A DNA stretch of 49,159 nt from a bacterium D16-51 (GTDB lineage: Bacteria > Bacillota > Clostridia > Lachnospirales > Lachnospiraceae): NCBI GenBank assembly GCA_003612285.1, contig RAYE01000046.1:1-49159 (forward strand), written 5' to 3'. Positions 17,576-25,410 of this stretch are shown piece by piece (positions within the stretch are counted from its first letter, which is position 1; each line of letters starts with the position of its first letter). Both the position numbers and the translations under genes were made by a program. The notes under the pieces are model-generated. The model was not told the DNA's origin, made no database searches, and worked only from the letters and a program-made list of their open reading frames with translations.

Positions 17576-18502
17576 ATGAAGGTTAGAGATGTATTTTTTT
17601 TGGACGTATACGATAAAGCAAAAAGTGGAGAAGATATAATAATTGCATCTTCGGATATAGGAGCTCCCAGTCTGGACGAATTTAGGATAATGTTTGGAAA
17701 CCGATTTGTGAATGTAGGGATAGCAGAACAAAATTTGTTGGCAGTATCAGCAGGGCTTGCTTTTGCAGGGAAAAAGGTTATTGCTTATGGATTAAATCCA
17801 TTTCCAGTTACAAGGGCGTTTGATCAGATTCGGAACTTTATGGCTTCTATGCAGCTGCCAATTACACTTACTGCTTTAAATGCAGGAACTTGTTCAGCGG
17901 AGGCAGGTTATACACATATGCCTGTTGAAAATGTATCAATAATGAGAACGCTACAAAACATTAAAGTTATTAACCCATCAGATGAGACAATATCCCATAT
18001 GTTGGTTAATGAGATATTGTCTCATCCAAGTCCAAGATATATTCAATTTGATAAATATATTGAAGGAAAGCAATACGAGAAATGTGATATTGATTTCAGC
18101 AGAGGGTTTGTTGTAAATAGAAATGATGATAAGCAAAATGTTGTAATTATTACATATGGAATATGGGTGCGGGAATGTTTAAAGGCAGGGCTTGACTGTG
18201 ATATTATTGATTGTTTTTCACTGCCGGTTAACGAAGAAATACTAATTGGTGAATTGAGAAAATACGAAAATATTGTAACAGTTGAGGATGGTATTCTTGT
18301 GGGTGGTTTAGGCAGCATGATTCTCGAAATTATAAATAAGTATGGGATGAATAACAAAATTATTTCGTATGGTTTATGTATGAAGGATGGATATCCTAAA
18401 ACTTATACAAACCGAGAGGTCATCTGGAATCAGTCAGGGATAAAAATTGATGCTTTAAATAGATTGATTGGGCATTTTAGCAGGAGTAGTGATAATGAAT
18501 AA
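17576..18502 (+). CDS. Transketolase C-terminal half (pyrimidine-binding and C-terminal domains)
   Basis: A 308-residue subunit equal to the C-terminal half of transketolase. It has the transketolase pyrimidine-binding domain with 'IIIASSDIGAPS', 'FVNVGIAEQNLLAVSAGLAF' near residue 42, whose glutamate activates thiamine diphosphate, and 'AGTCSAEAGYTHMPVENVS'. The C-terminal domain has 'VEDGILVGGLGSMILEI'. The partner N-terminal half is the next gene, with an 8-base overlap. The order C-half then N-half is reversed from most split transketolases. The ATG at 17576 has GAAGGG upstream; an ATG at 17549 is the alternative. The role may be to make sedoheptulose 7-phosphate for the heptose pathway, or to graft a two-carbon unit on a keto sugar. 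Confidence 0.87.
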   Translation: MKVRDVFFLDVYDKAKSGEDIIIASSDIGAPSLDEFRIMFGNRFVNVGIAEQNLLAVSAGLAFAGKKVIAYGLNPFPVTRAFDQIRNFMASMQLPITLTALNAGTCSAEAGYTHMPVENVSIMRTLQNIKVINPSDETISHMLVNEILSHPSPRYIQFDKYIEGKQYEKCDIDFSRGFVVNRNDDKQNVVIITYGIWVRECLKAGLDCDIIDCFSLPVNEEILIGELRKYENIVTVEDGILVGGLGSMILEIINKYGMNNKIISYGLCMKDGYPKTYTNREVIWNQSGIKIDALNRLIGHFSRSSDNE

Positions 18503-19319
18503 GATAAGAATAGAAGAATTAAATAGGAAAGCCCACGACTTGAGAATACGGTTTTTAGATATTTTTACTGCATTAGGGTATGGGCATTTGACTACGGCAT
18601 ACTCAGAAACGGAAATTTTGGTTGCACTATATTATGAAGTTATGCAATATGATGCCAAGGATTGGAAAGAAGATAATCATGATTTTCTTTTTATGAGCAA
18701 AGGGCATGGTGCAGGTATGATATACCCTATTTTAGAAGATGTTGGTCTGATAACAAATGAAGAGTTGCATGATATGCTTCGGTTGGGAGGTAATGCTTTT
18801 ATTTCAAGAAAGTTCTTTCTTCCAGGATTTGAGTTTTATGGCGGATCGCTTGGGATGGGATTAGGAATGGCAGCAGGACTGGCTTATGCGTTGAAAATGA
18901 ATCGTGATAATAAAATGGTATTTTGTGTATTAGGAGATGCGGAATGTTATGAAGGATCAATATGGGAAGCTGTGCTTTTTGCTGCACATAATCAATTAAA
19001 TAATTTAATAGTAATTGTGGACAGGAATTATATGGGATGTTCAGATTTTACAGAAAATATGTGCAGGTTGGAACCATTTGATGATAAATGGAAAGCATTT
19101 GGATGGGAAACAAAAAAAGTAGATGGGCATTCTATTGGTGCTTTGGTTGATGCAATGGGACAAATTAGGGCAAGGATAACTAGCAGTCCATTATGTATTG
19201 TTGCAGAAACAGTTAAAGGAAAGGGTTTAGATAGTGTAAGTAATATCCCTTTAATGCACGGTTATATGCCGAGTGGCAAAGATATAGATGAGGCATATGA
19301 AAATGTAAAATTACTATAG
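18495..19319 (+). CDS. Transketolase N-terminal half (thiamine diphosphate-binding)
   Basis: A 274-residue subunit equal to the N-terminal half of transketolase. 'FLFMSKGHGAGMIYPIL' near residue 64 and 'GSLGMGLGMAAGLAYALKM' near residue 115 are family hallmarks. The thiamine diphosphate motif runs from 'LGDAECYEGSIWEAVLFAAH' near residue 147 to 'NLIVIVDRN'. 'AETVKGKGLDSVSN' follows as in transketolases. It forms the enzyme together with the preceding gene, with which it overlaps, and is translated from AGGAG just upstream. A housekeeping transketolase is expected elsewhere in the genome, so this pair is probably dedicated to the polysaccharide. Confidence 0.87.
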   Translation: MNKIRIEELNRKAHDLRIRFLDIFTALGYGHLTTAYSETEILVALYYEVMQYDAKDWKEDNHDFLFMSKGHGAGMIYPILEDVGLITNEELHDMLRLGGNAFISRKFFLPGFEFYGGSLGMGLGMAAGLAYALKMNRDNKMVFCVLGDAECYEGSIWEAVLFAAHNQLNNLIVIVDRNYMGCSDFTENMCRLEPFDDKWKAFGWETKKVDGHSIGALVDAMGQIRARITSSPLCIVAETVKGKGLDSVSNIPLMHGYMPSGKDIDEAYENVKLL

Positions 19320-19338
19320 ATGAAACAGGAGAAATATT

Positions 19339-20331
19339 ATGATTATTACAAGAACCCCTTTGAGAATTTCCTTTTTTGGGGGAGGGACAGACTTGCCAGA
19401 TTATTATTTAAAGCATGGCGGCGAGGTTTTATCTACAACGATTGATAAATATTTATTTATTACATGCAGGCATATGCCGCCGTTTTGGGATTACAAAAAC
19501 CGTTTTGTGTATGGTTCCAATACGGAGCTTTGTTCTGAGATTGATGAAATAGACCACCCGTCTATCCGTGAAACCATCCGGTATATTAATCCGGGGTATG
19601 GGATTGACCTCCATTATAATACAGACATTCCGGCGCGTTCTGGGATTGGCTCAAGTTCTTCTTTTACAGTTGGGTTATTAAACGCCCTGTATGGGCTTCA
19701 GGGAAAGATGGTTTCCAAAGAAGAGCTGGCAAAAAAGGCAATACATATTGAGCAGAGATGCATCAAAGAAGCAGTTGGCTCCCAGGATCAGACGGCAGCA
19801 GCTTACGGCGGGCTAAACCATATCATATTTCGGACAAATGGGGAGATAGAAGTGCATCCAGTTACAGTAACGCAGGAAAGGGCGGACTGCCTAAACAGCC
19901 ATTTGTGCCTGGTTTTTACAGGGTTTCAGAGATATGCGAAAAATATTGAAAAGGGCAAGATTGAGCGGATAGGACAGAATATTGAACGTTTAGACAGGAT
20001 GAAAGGATATGTAAGGCAGGCAATTGAAATATTAAACAGCAATACAGATATTTGTGAATTTGGCGGCCTGCTGAATGATACTTGGAAGGAGAAAAAGAGG
20101 CTGTCGGAGGCTGTTTCAGATGAAAGGGTAGACACATTATATGAATTGGGGATGGAGAATGGGGCAATCGGCGGAAAGCTGCTTGGTGCGGGAGGCGGTG
20201 GGTTTATGCTGTTTTTTGTCCCGCCTGAAAAAAAGCCGGGGCTTGTGAAAGCATTGGAAGGGTATGTGAATGTCCCATTTTTATTTGATAATACAGGAAG
20301 CCAGGTAATTTATTATAAACCGGAGGTATAA
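19339..20331 (+). CDS. hddA: D-glycero-D-manno-heptose 7-phosphate kinase (GHMP family)
   Basis: Phosphorylates C1 of D-glycero-D-manno-heptose 7-phosphate in the GDP-heptose pathway. The 330 residues fit the HddA family. The N-terminus 'MIITRTPLRISFFGGGTDLP' is characteristic. GHMP motif 2 is 'IPARSGIGSSSSFTVGLLNA' near residue 98, with 'EAVGSQDQTAAAYGG' near 145. Motif 3 is 'GGKLLGAGGGGFMLFFVP' near 277. The ribosome site CAGGAGAAATATT precedes the start. It sits directly after the transketolase pair and is separated from hddC-gmhB and gmhA by the sugar-modifying genes. Other GHMP kinases acting on fucose-like sugars share the N-terminus, but the presence of gmhA, gmhB and hddC supports heptose. 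Confidence 0.88.
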   Translation: MIITRTPLRISFFGGGTDLPDYYLKHGGEVLSTTIDKYLFITCRHMPPFWDYKNRFVYGSNTELCSEIDEIDHPSIRETIRYINPGYGIDLHYNTDIPARSGIGSSSSFTVGLLNALYGLQGKMVSKEELAKKAIHIEQRCIKEAVGSQDQTAAAYGGLNHIIFRTNGEIEVHPVTVTQERADCLNSHLCLVFTGFQRYAKNIEKGKIERIGQNIERLDRMKGYVRQAIEILNSNTDICEFGGLLNDTWKEKKRLSEAVSDERVDTLYELGMENGAIGGKLLGAGGGGFMLFFVPPEKKPGLVKALEGYVNVPFLFDNTGSQVIYYKPEV

Positions 20332-20333
20332 TG

Positions 20334-21500
20334 ATGCTAAACATACCATTAATGAGCAATAATATTTCAAAAGAAGATGTAGGTGAATTGATTACATTCC
20401 TGGAGTCTTCGGATCATTTTACAAACGGGCCGAAGGTCAGGGAGTTTGAAGAGGCATGGAACGCCTGGGGGGGGGTAAAACATAGTTTATTTGTAAATTC
20501 AGGCTCATCGGCTAATTTTATGACGATGGCCGGGATAGCGCATCTTTATGGGACAGGGGAAGTGATTGTCCCAGCAGTTACATGGTCAAGCGACATATCT
20601 TCTGTTATTATGGCCGGGCATACCCCGGTGTTTGTGGATGTGTCATTTTCTAATATAGCAATGCAGGAAGAGGCAATTTTATCTCATATTACTAAAAATA
20701 CAAAAGCTGTTTTTTTATCCCATATTCTTGGTTTTAATGGATTGCGTAAAAATCTTGTGAAGGAGTTGGAACGCTGCAATGTATTGCTGGTTGAGGATGT
20801 ATGTGAATCGCATGGCGCTGTATTTGATGGAAAGAAGGCAGGGACAATTGGCTTTGCATCAAATTTTTCTTTTTATTATGCGCATCATATGAGTACGATA
20901 GAAGGCGGCATGATATGTACGGATAACAGGGAATTTTATGAAATAATGCGTATGTACCGCAGTCATGGCATGCTCCGTGAATGTACGGATGAGCAATATA
21001 TCGACAAAATAGTAGCTGAGTATCCAAAACTCCATAAGGAATTTATTTTTACAGTACCAGGTTTTAATATGCGCAGCACAGAATTGAATGCAATTATTGG
21101 GCTGAATCAGCTTAAGCGTTTGGATCTGAATATTTTGCAGCGAAAGGAAAATTTTACTTTCTTTATGGAAAATCTTGATTCTGGTAAATATTATACAGAT
21201 TTTGATATGGAAGGTAACAGTAACTATGCGTTTGTGATTTTACTGCGTGAGAAAAATGATAAACTTTATAATAGGATGCTGTCTGCTTTGGTTGATGAAA
21301 AAGTTGAATTTCGCAGAGGGACTGCGGGAGGCGGTAATATGGTGCGGCAGCCATTTGTCAGGGAGCGGTATCCGTATCTGAATCCGAAAGATTTCCCAAA
21401 TGCAGAACATATCCATTTTTATGGGTTATATACTGGGAATTATCCTGGTTTGGAAAAAGAAAAGATAGCAGGTTTGTGTAAAGTATTAAATGCATTATGA
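20334..21500 (+). CDS. ColD-like PLP-dependent GDP-sugar 3-dehydratase (DegT/DnrJ/StrS fold), with in-frame poly-G tract
   Basis: A 388-residue PLP enzyme of the DegT/DnrJ/EryC1/StrS family. 'LFVNSGSSANFMTMAGIA' and 'VPAVTWSSDISSVIMAGHTP' form the cofactor phosphate and substrate loops; 'LLVEDVCESHGAVFDGKKAG' carries the aspartate that binds the pyridine nitrogen. The usual catalytic lysine of the SFYPTKN-type motif is replaced: here it reads 'FSFYYAHHMSTIEGGMICT', with histidine near residue 184. That change is known from ColD, the GDP-4-keto-6-deoxymannose 3-dehydratase of colitose synthesis, and means 3-deoxygenation rather than transamination. GGAGG stands seven bases before the ATG at 20334; an ATG at 20331 is adjacent. 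Nine G at 20467-20475 are in frame ('NAWGGVKHS'). Its substrate may be a GDP-4-keto-6-deoxy-heptose or -hexose. Confidence 0.85.
   Translation: MLNIPLMSNNISKEDVGELITFLESSDHFTNGPKVREFEEAWNAWGGVKHSLFVNSGSSANFMTMAGIAHLYGTGEVIVPAVTWSSDISSVIMAGHTPVFVDVSFSNIAMQEEAILSHITKNTKAVFLSHILGFNGLRKNLVKELERCNVLLVEDVCESHGAVFDGKKAGTIGFASNFSFYYAHHMSTIEGGMICTDNREFYEIMRMYRSHGMLRECTDEQYIDKIVAEYPKLHKEFIFTVPGFNMRSTELNAIIGLNQLKRLDLNILQRKENFTFFMENLDSGKYYTDFDMEGNSNYAFVILLREKNDKLYNRMLSALVDEKVEFRRGTAGGGNMVRQPFVRERYPYLNPKDFPNAEHIHFYGLYTGNYPGLEKEKIAGLCKVLNAL
20467..20475 (+). repeat. Poly-G tract (9 G), contingency site, ON
   Basis: Nine G in the N-terminal part of the ColD-like gene, read as TGG GGG GGG GTA. In frame as sequenced. 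A one-base change would truncate the enzyme before the cofactor site, giving a clean off-switch for the deoxy sugar. Confidence 0.85.
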
Positions 21501-21507
21501 TATTATG

Positions 21508-21547
21508 CCCTCTTTCTGTTAGGAACTGTAGTTCTTATAAAAGAGGG
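21508..21547 (+). promoter_or_regulatory. Leader hairpin overlapping the cupin ribosome site
   Basis: CCCTCTTT at 21508-21515 pairs with AAAGAGGG at 21540-21547, with an inner stem formed by AGGAAC and GTTCTT around TGTA. The right arm is the first part of the AAAGAGGGAGGAG ribosome site of the next gene. The inner part AGGAACTGT matches the end of the repeat family at 14768, so it may be a remnant of such an element. Confidence 0.55.
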
Positions 21548-21558
21548 AGGAGATTTTT

Positions 21559-21921
21559 TTGTTAAAAATTGTAGAACCGGATTTTTTGTTTGAAGATGCA
21601 AGGGGGAAGCTGGTACAGCTGGCCCATGCTGGGTTTGAACAGGTGAATTATGTCTTTTCTGCTGGAGGGAGCTTCCGGGGAGGGCACTACCATAAGGAAA
21701 ATGCAGAGTGTTTTTATGTAATAAGCGGCAGGTTTAAGATTGCAGTGGAGATGGATGGGAAAAGGGAAGAACACATCTTTGGGGCGGGCGATATGTTCTG
21801 CGTGCCCCCGATGGCGGCCCACAGTTTTTCTTACCTGGAGGATACGCAGTTAATTGCTTTATATGACAGGGGCGTGGAGCATCCGGACGGGACAAAGGAT
21901 ATTTATGAGTATGGTATTTGA
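21559..21921 (+). CDS. Small cupin protein of a sugar-nucleotide locus
   Basis: A 120-residue single-domain cupin. 'GGSFRGGHYHKENAECFYVI' near residues 35-54 gives the G(x)5HxH(x)3-4E metal-binding motif, and 'GAGDMFCVPPMAAHSF' gives the second cupin motif with its histidine. The start is the TTG at 21559, since AGGGAGGAG lies six bases upstream and no ATG is nearby. Its position between the ColD-like and GDP-fucose-synthase-like genes suggests an epimerase or ketoisomerase acting on a keto sugar nucleotide, as for FdtA/QdtA or the cupin part of CapF. It is much shorter than RmlC-type 3,5-epimerases, so the reaction is not assigned. Confidence 0.75.
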   Translation: MLKIVEPDFLFEDARGKLVQLAHAGFEQVNYVFSAGGSFRGGHYHKENAECFYVISGRFKIAVEMDGKREEHIFGAGDMFCVPPMAAHSFSYLEDTQLIALYDRGVEHPDGTKDIYEYGI

Positions 21922-21987
21922 CCTTCGCGGGCGCGTCCGGATGATGCAGGCCCTGAAAAAGGGGCAGAAAATGGAGGGACGGAGGAA

Positions 21988-22932
21988 ATGGACAGGCAGT
22001 CAAAAATATATGTGGCGGGCCATACCGGGCTGGTTGGCTCTGCAATTGTGCGGAAGTTAAGGGAGGAAGGTTATACAAACCTGCTGATAAAAAGCCATAA
22101 GGAGCTGGATTTGACGAGGCAGGCCGATGTATGGGAGTTTTTTGGCAGGGAAAGGCCGGACTATGTGTTTGTGGCGGCGGCAAAGGTTGGAGGCGTTTAT
22201 ATCAACGATAAGCTTCCGGCAGAGTTTATGTACACCAACCTGGCGATTACGCTGAATGTGATAGATGCGGCATACCGCTTTGGCGTAAAAAAGCTTTTGT
22301 ATATGGGGAGCAGCTGCATCTACCCAAGGATGGCCGCACAGCCAATAAAGGAAGAATGCCTTTTAACCGGGGAGCTGGAAAAGACGAATGAGGCGTATGC
22401 GCTGGCGAAAATATCCGGGGTGAAGATGTGTGAGTTTTATAACAGGCAGTACGGGACAGATTTTATTTCCTGCATGCCATGCAATGCTTATGGGCCGGGG
22501 GACAATTTTGACCCGGAGGGCTCGCATGTGGTTCCGGCATTAATTAGGAAATTTCATGAGGCGAAGGAAACCCAGGCAGGGGAGGCGGTAATCTGGGGGA
22601 CAGGAACGCCAATCCGGGAATTTATCTATATTGATGATATTGCAGATGCCGCAGTTTTTTTGATGAGGCATTATTCCGGGAATGGGACAGTGAATGTAGG
22701 GACCGGCACGGAATTTTCCATCGGGGAGCTGGCAGGGATAATACAGGCAGTAGTCGGGTTTGAGGGGAAGATTGTGCATGACCTGTCGAAACCGGACGGA
22801 ACGCCGAGGAAGCTGGTGGATGCTTCAAAGATTTTCCGGATGGGATGGAGGCCGAAAGTGCCTTTTGAAGAGGGGATACGGCGTACATACCGGGACTTTT
22901 TGGAAAATATGGGACAGTATGCCGGGGGATAA
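21988..22932 (+). CDS. fcl: GDP-L-fucose synthase-like epimerase/reductase (SDR)
   Basis: A 314-residue extended short-chain dehydrogenase of the GDP-4-keto-6-deoxymannose 3,5-epimerase/4-reductase family. It has the Rossmann motif 'VAGHTGLVGSAIVRKL', the catalytic 'YMGSSCIYPRMAAQPIKEE' with the epimerase cysteine near residue 111, 'YALAKISGVKMCEFYN' with the YxxxK pair, 'CNAYGPGDNFDPEGSHVVP' with the partner histidine, and 'WGTGTPIREFIYIDD' and 'KPDGTPRKLVDASK'. All active-site residues are present. It uses NADPH. In this setting its substrate may be a GDP-4-keto-6-deoxyheptose or the 3,6-dideoxy product of the ColD-like enzyme, as for ColC, rather than plain GDP-4-keto-6-deoxymannose. GGAGG stands before the ATG. 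The gene is markedly GC-richer than the genes at 16-19 kb. Confidence 0.92.
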   Translation: MDRQSKIYVAGHTGLVGSAIVRKLREEGYTNLLIKSHKELDLTRQADVWEFFGRERPDYVFVAAAKVGGVYINDKLPAEFMYTNLAITLNVIDAAYRFGVKKLLYMGSSCIYPRMAAQPIKEECLLTGELEKTNEAYALAKISGVKMCEFYNRQYGTDFISCMPCNAYGPGDNFDPEGSHVVPALIRKFHEAKETQAGEAVIWGTGTPIREFIYIDDIADAAVFLMRHYSGNGTVNVGTGTEFSIGELAGIIQAVVGFEGKIVHDLSKPDGTPRKLVDASKIFRMGWRPKVPFEEGIRRTYRDFLENMGQYAGG

Positions 22933-22993
22933 ACAGTTTCAAAGTGTTCCTTGGTTTCCGAAGGAGTTGTTAATTAGAAAGGCGGGGATAGAT

Positions 22994-24025
22994 ATGAAAG
23001 CATTAATTACAGGCGTCACAGGGATGGTGGGTTCCCATCTATGTGATTTCCTTTTGGAAAATACAGGGTGGGACGTCTATGGAGTATGCCGCTGGCGCAG
23101 CCCGTTAGATAACGTAAGCCATCTTCTGGGGCGGGCAAACAGGAGGGACAGGCTCTTTTTTGAGTATGCTGACTTAAATGATGAAATATCTTTGGTCAGG
23201 GTGATTAGTGAAGTCCGCCCGGATTATATCTTCCATCTGGCGGCGCAGAGTTATCCGCTTACAAGCTTTACTGCACCTATAGATACTTTAAATACAAATA
23301 TTCTTGGCACATGCAGGCTTTTGGAGGCTGTCAGGCTGGAAATGGGGCATGATATGGCATACCGCCCGGTAATCCATGTATGCGCTTCGTCGGAAGTGTT
23401 TGGGAAAATACCGCCGGAAAAGAAACCGGAAACGGGAATCCATGAGGAGTGTCCGTTCCACCCGGCCTCCCCTTATGCAGTTTCAAAAGTGGGGACAGAT
23501 CTTTTGGGGCGGTATTATGCAGAAGCTTATGGGATGACGGTGGTGACGACAAGGATGTTTACACATACAGGTCCAAGGCGTGGGGACGTCTTCCATGAGT
23601 CCACATTTGCGAAGCAGATTGCCATGATAGAAAAAGGGCTGGTTCCGCCGGTGGTGAAGGTGGGCAACCTGCATTCGCTCAGGACATATGCAGACGTCAG
23701 GGACGCAGTCCGGGCTTATTATATGCTGGTAACAGTAAATCCTGCAGCAGGGGAGTATTACAATATTGGCGGGACGTATACCTGCGAGGTTGGAGATACC
23801 TTAAATACTTTAATTGGGATGTCCACCGTGAAAGAAAGCATCCGGGTGGAGGTGGAAGAAGCAAGGCTGCGCCCGGTGGATGCAGACTTACAGGTTCCAG
23901 ACTGCAGGAAGTTTAAAAAGCATACGGGATGGGAGCCGGAAATCAGCTTCCGGCAGACAATGGAGGATCTTTTAAATTACTGGAGGGAACAGGTTGGCAG
24001 CGGGAAGCAGTTCCTGACAAGGTGA
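22994..24025 (+). CDS. GDP-mannose/GDP-heptose 4,6-dehydratase-like SDR
   Basis: A 343-residue sugar nucleotide dehydratase. 'MKALITGVTGMVGSHLCDFL' is the NAD-binding start, 'YIFHLAAQSYPLTSF' follows, 'HVCASSEVFGK' holds the catalytic S/T-x-E region, 'SPYAVSKVGTDLLGRYYAEA' the YxxxK pair, and 'MFTHTGPRRGDVFHESTFAK' the GDP-binding loop. This GPRRGDVF variant is, in my recollection, characteristic of the WcbK/DmhA/DdahA group that acts on GDP-D-glycero-D-manno-heptose to give the 4-keto-6-deoxyheptose. That fits the heptose genes around it. The start at 22994 follows AAAGGCGGGGATAG; the open frame upstream overlaps the previous gene and is not coding. GDP-mannose as substrate cannot be excluded. 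Confidence 0.85.
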   Translation: MKALITGVTGMVGSHLCDFLLENTGWDVYGVCRWRSPLDNVSHLLGRANRRDRLFFEYADLNDEISLVRVISEVRPDYIFHLAAQSYPLTSFTAPIDTLNTNILGTCRLLEAVRLEMGHDMAYRPVIHVCASSEVFGKIPPEKKPETGIHEECPFHPASPYAVSKVGTDLLGRYYAEAYGMTVVTTRMFTHTGPRRGDVFHESTFAKQIAMIEKGLVPPVVKVGNLHSLRTYADVRDAVRAYYMLVTVNPAAGEYYNIGGTYTCEVGDTLNTLIGMSTVKESIRVEVEEARLRPVDADLQVPDCRKFKKHTGWEPEISFRQTMEDLLNYWREQVGSGKQFLTR

Positions 24026-24119
24026 CGGGGCTTCCGGCAGGGATGCAGCCGTGGCTGCGGCCTGTCAGTAAAAATGCACTGCCAGCCCGTGGCAGGCGGA
24101 GATGAATGGAGACAGAAAG

Positions 24120-25409
24120 ATGGAAGCTGTAATTATGGCAGGCGGCAAAGGGACAAGAATTGCGGAATTGAAACAGGGGATACCCAAACCAATGATTTCA
24201 ATTGCTGGTAAGCCGGTTCTGGAGCATCAGGTGGAAGTGCTGCGCAGGCAGGGAATCCGCCATATTTACATTGTGGTGGGATATCTGGCGGATGTGGTCT
24301 GCGGTTACTTTGGAGATGGAAGCAGATGGGATGTTTCCATAGAATATGAGGTGGAAGAGGAGCCGCTTGGGACGGCAGGTGCATTATACCGTTTCCGGGA
24401 AAAAATAAAAGAAGATTTTCTCCTGCTTAATGGGGACATTATATTTGACATTGACATAAACAGGATGGCTGCTGCGCATAAGAAAAATGGAGGCATTGCT
24501 ACTATTTTTACCCATCCAAACGACCATCCGTATGACAGTGCGCTGATTGAGGCAGGGGAGGATGGCAGGGTAACCGGCTGGCTTCATAAGGAGGAAGGGC
24601 GGCTGTGGCATCAGAACCGTGTCAATGCCGGCATACATATGCTGTCCCCGGAGGTTTTTAAGCATCCTGCGCTGCAGCATGGGCGGAAGGCAGACCTTGA
24701 CAGGGATATTTTAAAGCCGCTGATAGGGCAGGGGAAACTGTATGCCTACGATTCCACGGAGTATGTGAAGGACATGGGGACGCCGGGGCGGTATTATGAA
24801 GCAGAGGCTGACATAAAATCCGGGAAAGTGGCGGCAGGGAATTACAGGAAAAAACAGAAGGCCGTATTTTTGGACCGTGACGGCACGATAAATAAATACG
24901 TGGGTTTCCTTACTGATATCAGCCAGTTTGAACTGGAAGAAGGCGCGGCAGAAGCCGTCAGGAAGATAAACAGGGCTGGGTATCTGGCAGTTGTGGTGAC
25001 AAACCAGCCCGTGGTTGCGCGGGGGGAGGTTACGGAAGGGCAGTTAAAAGAAATCCATAATAAAATGGAAACGCTCCTTGGGAAGCAGGGGGCATATGTG
25101 GATGCAATTTTTTACTGCCCGCACCATCCGGGCAGGGGATATCCCGGGGAAATCCCGAAATTAAAAATGGAATGCAGCTGCAGGAAGCCAAAGCCCGGGC
25201 TTTTGTACCGGGCGGCGGAACAATACAATATCGGCCTTAAAGATTCCTGGATGGTCGGTGACAGTGATACGGACATGCAGGCAGGCATGGCGGCGGGCTG
25301 TCATGTGGCAGGGATTGGAAATAGGATTACCTTGGAAGGGGCGGCCTGTAAGAAAAACCTGCTTTCTGCGGTAGATTATATTTTAGGAAAAGAACGGGAG
25401 GAAGAATAA
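24120..25409 (+). CDS. hddC: Fused heptose 1-phosphate guanylyltransferase and heptose 1,7-bisphosphate phosphatase
   Basis: A 429-residue two-domain enzyme for two consecutive steps of GDP-heptose synthesis. Residues 1 to about 235 are a nucleotidyltransferase: 'MEAVIMAGGKGTRIAELKQG' with 'IPKPMISIAGKPVLEHQVEV', 'LLNGDIIFDID' and 'DLDRDILKPLI'. From about residue 247 there is a GmhB-type HAD phosphatase: 'VFLDRDGTINKYVGFLTD', 'VVVTNQPVVARGEV', the zinc loop 'YCPHHPGRG' with 'CSCRKPKPGLLYRA', and 'WMVGDSDTDMQAGMAAG'. GmhB removes the 7-phosphate and HddC then adds GMP. The ATG at 24120 is preferred over 24102 because GGAGAC lies six bases upstream. The nearest alternative is a mannose-1-phosphate guanylyltransferase domain, less likely given gmhA and hddA. 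Confidence 0.88.
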   Translation: MEAVIMAGGKGTRIAELKQGIPKPMISIAGKPVLEHQVEVLRRQGIRHIYIVVGYLADVVCGYFGDGSRWDVSIEYEVEEEPLGTAGALYRFREKIKEDFLLLNGDIIFDIDINRMAAAHKKNGGIATIFTHPNDHPYDSALIEAGEDGRVTGWLHKEEGRLWHQNRVNAGIHMLSPEVFKHPALQHGRKADLDRDILKPLIGQGKLYAYDSTEYVKDMGTPGRYYEAEADIKSGKVAAGNYRKKQKAVFLDRDGTINKYVGFLTDISQFELEEGAAEAVRKINRAGYLAVVVTNQPVVARGEVTEGQLKEIHNKMETLLGKQGAYVDAIFYCPHHPGRGYPGEIPKLKMECSCRKPKPGLLYRAAEQYNIGLKDSWMVGDSDTDMQAGMAAGCHVAGIGNRITLEGAACKKNLLSAVDYILGKEREEE

Positions 25410-25410
25410 G

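Noticed and set aside
17594-17601. Eight-T run at the start of the transketolase C-half as a further contingency tract
   Set aside because: T and A runs of this length are expected in AT-rich DNA and the frame is intact; kept apart from the poly-G set.
24026-24119. A separate small gene between the dehydratase and hddC-gmhB
   Set aside because: No start with a ribosome site and no open frame of note; the stretch contains only GC-rich inverted segments.
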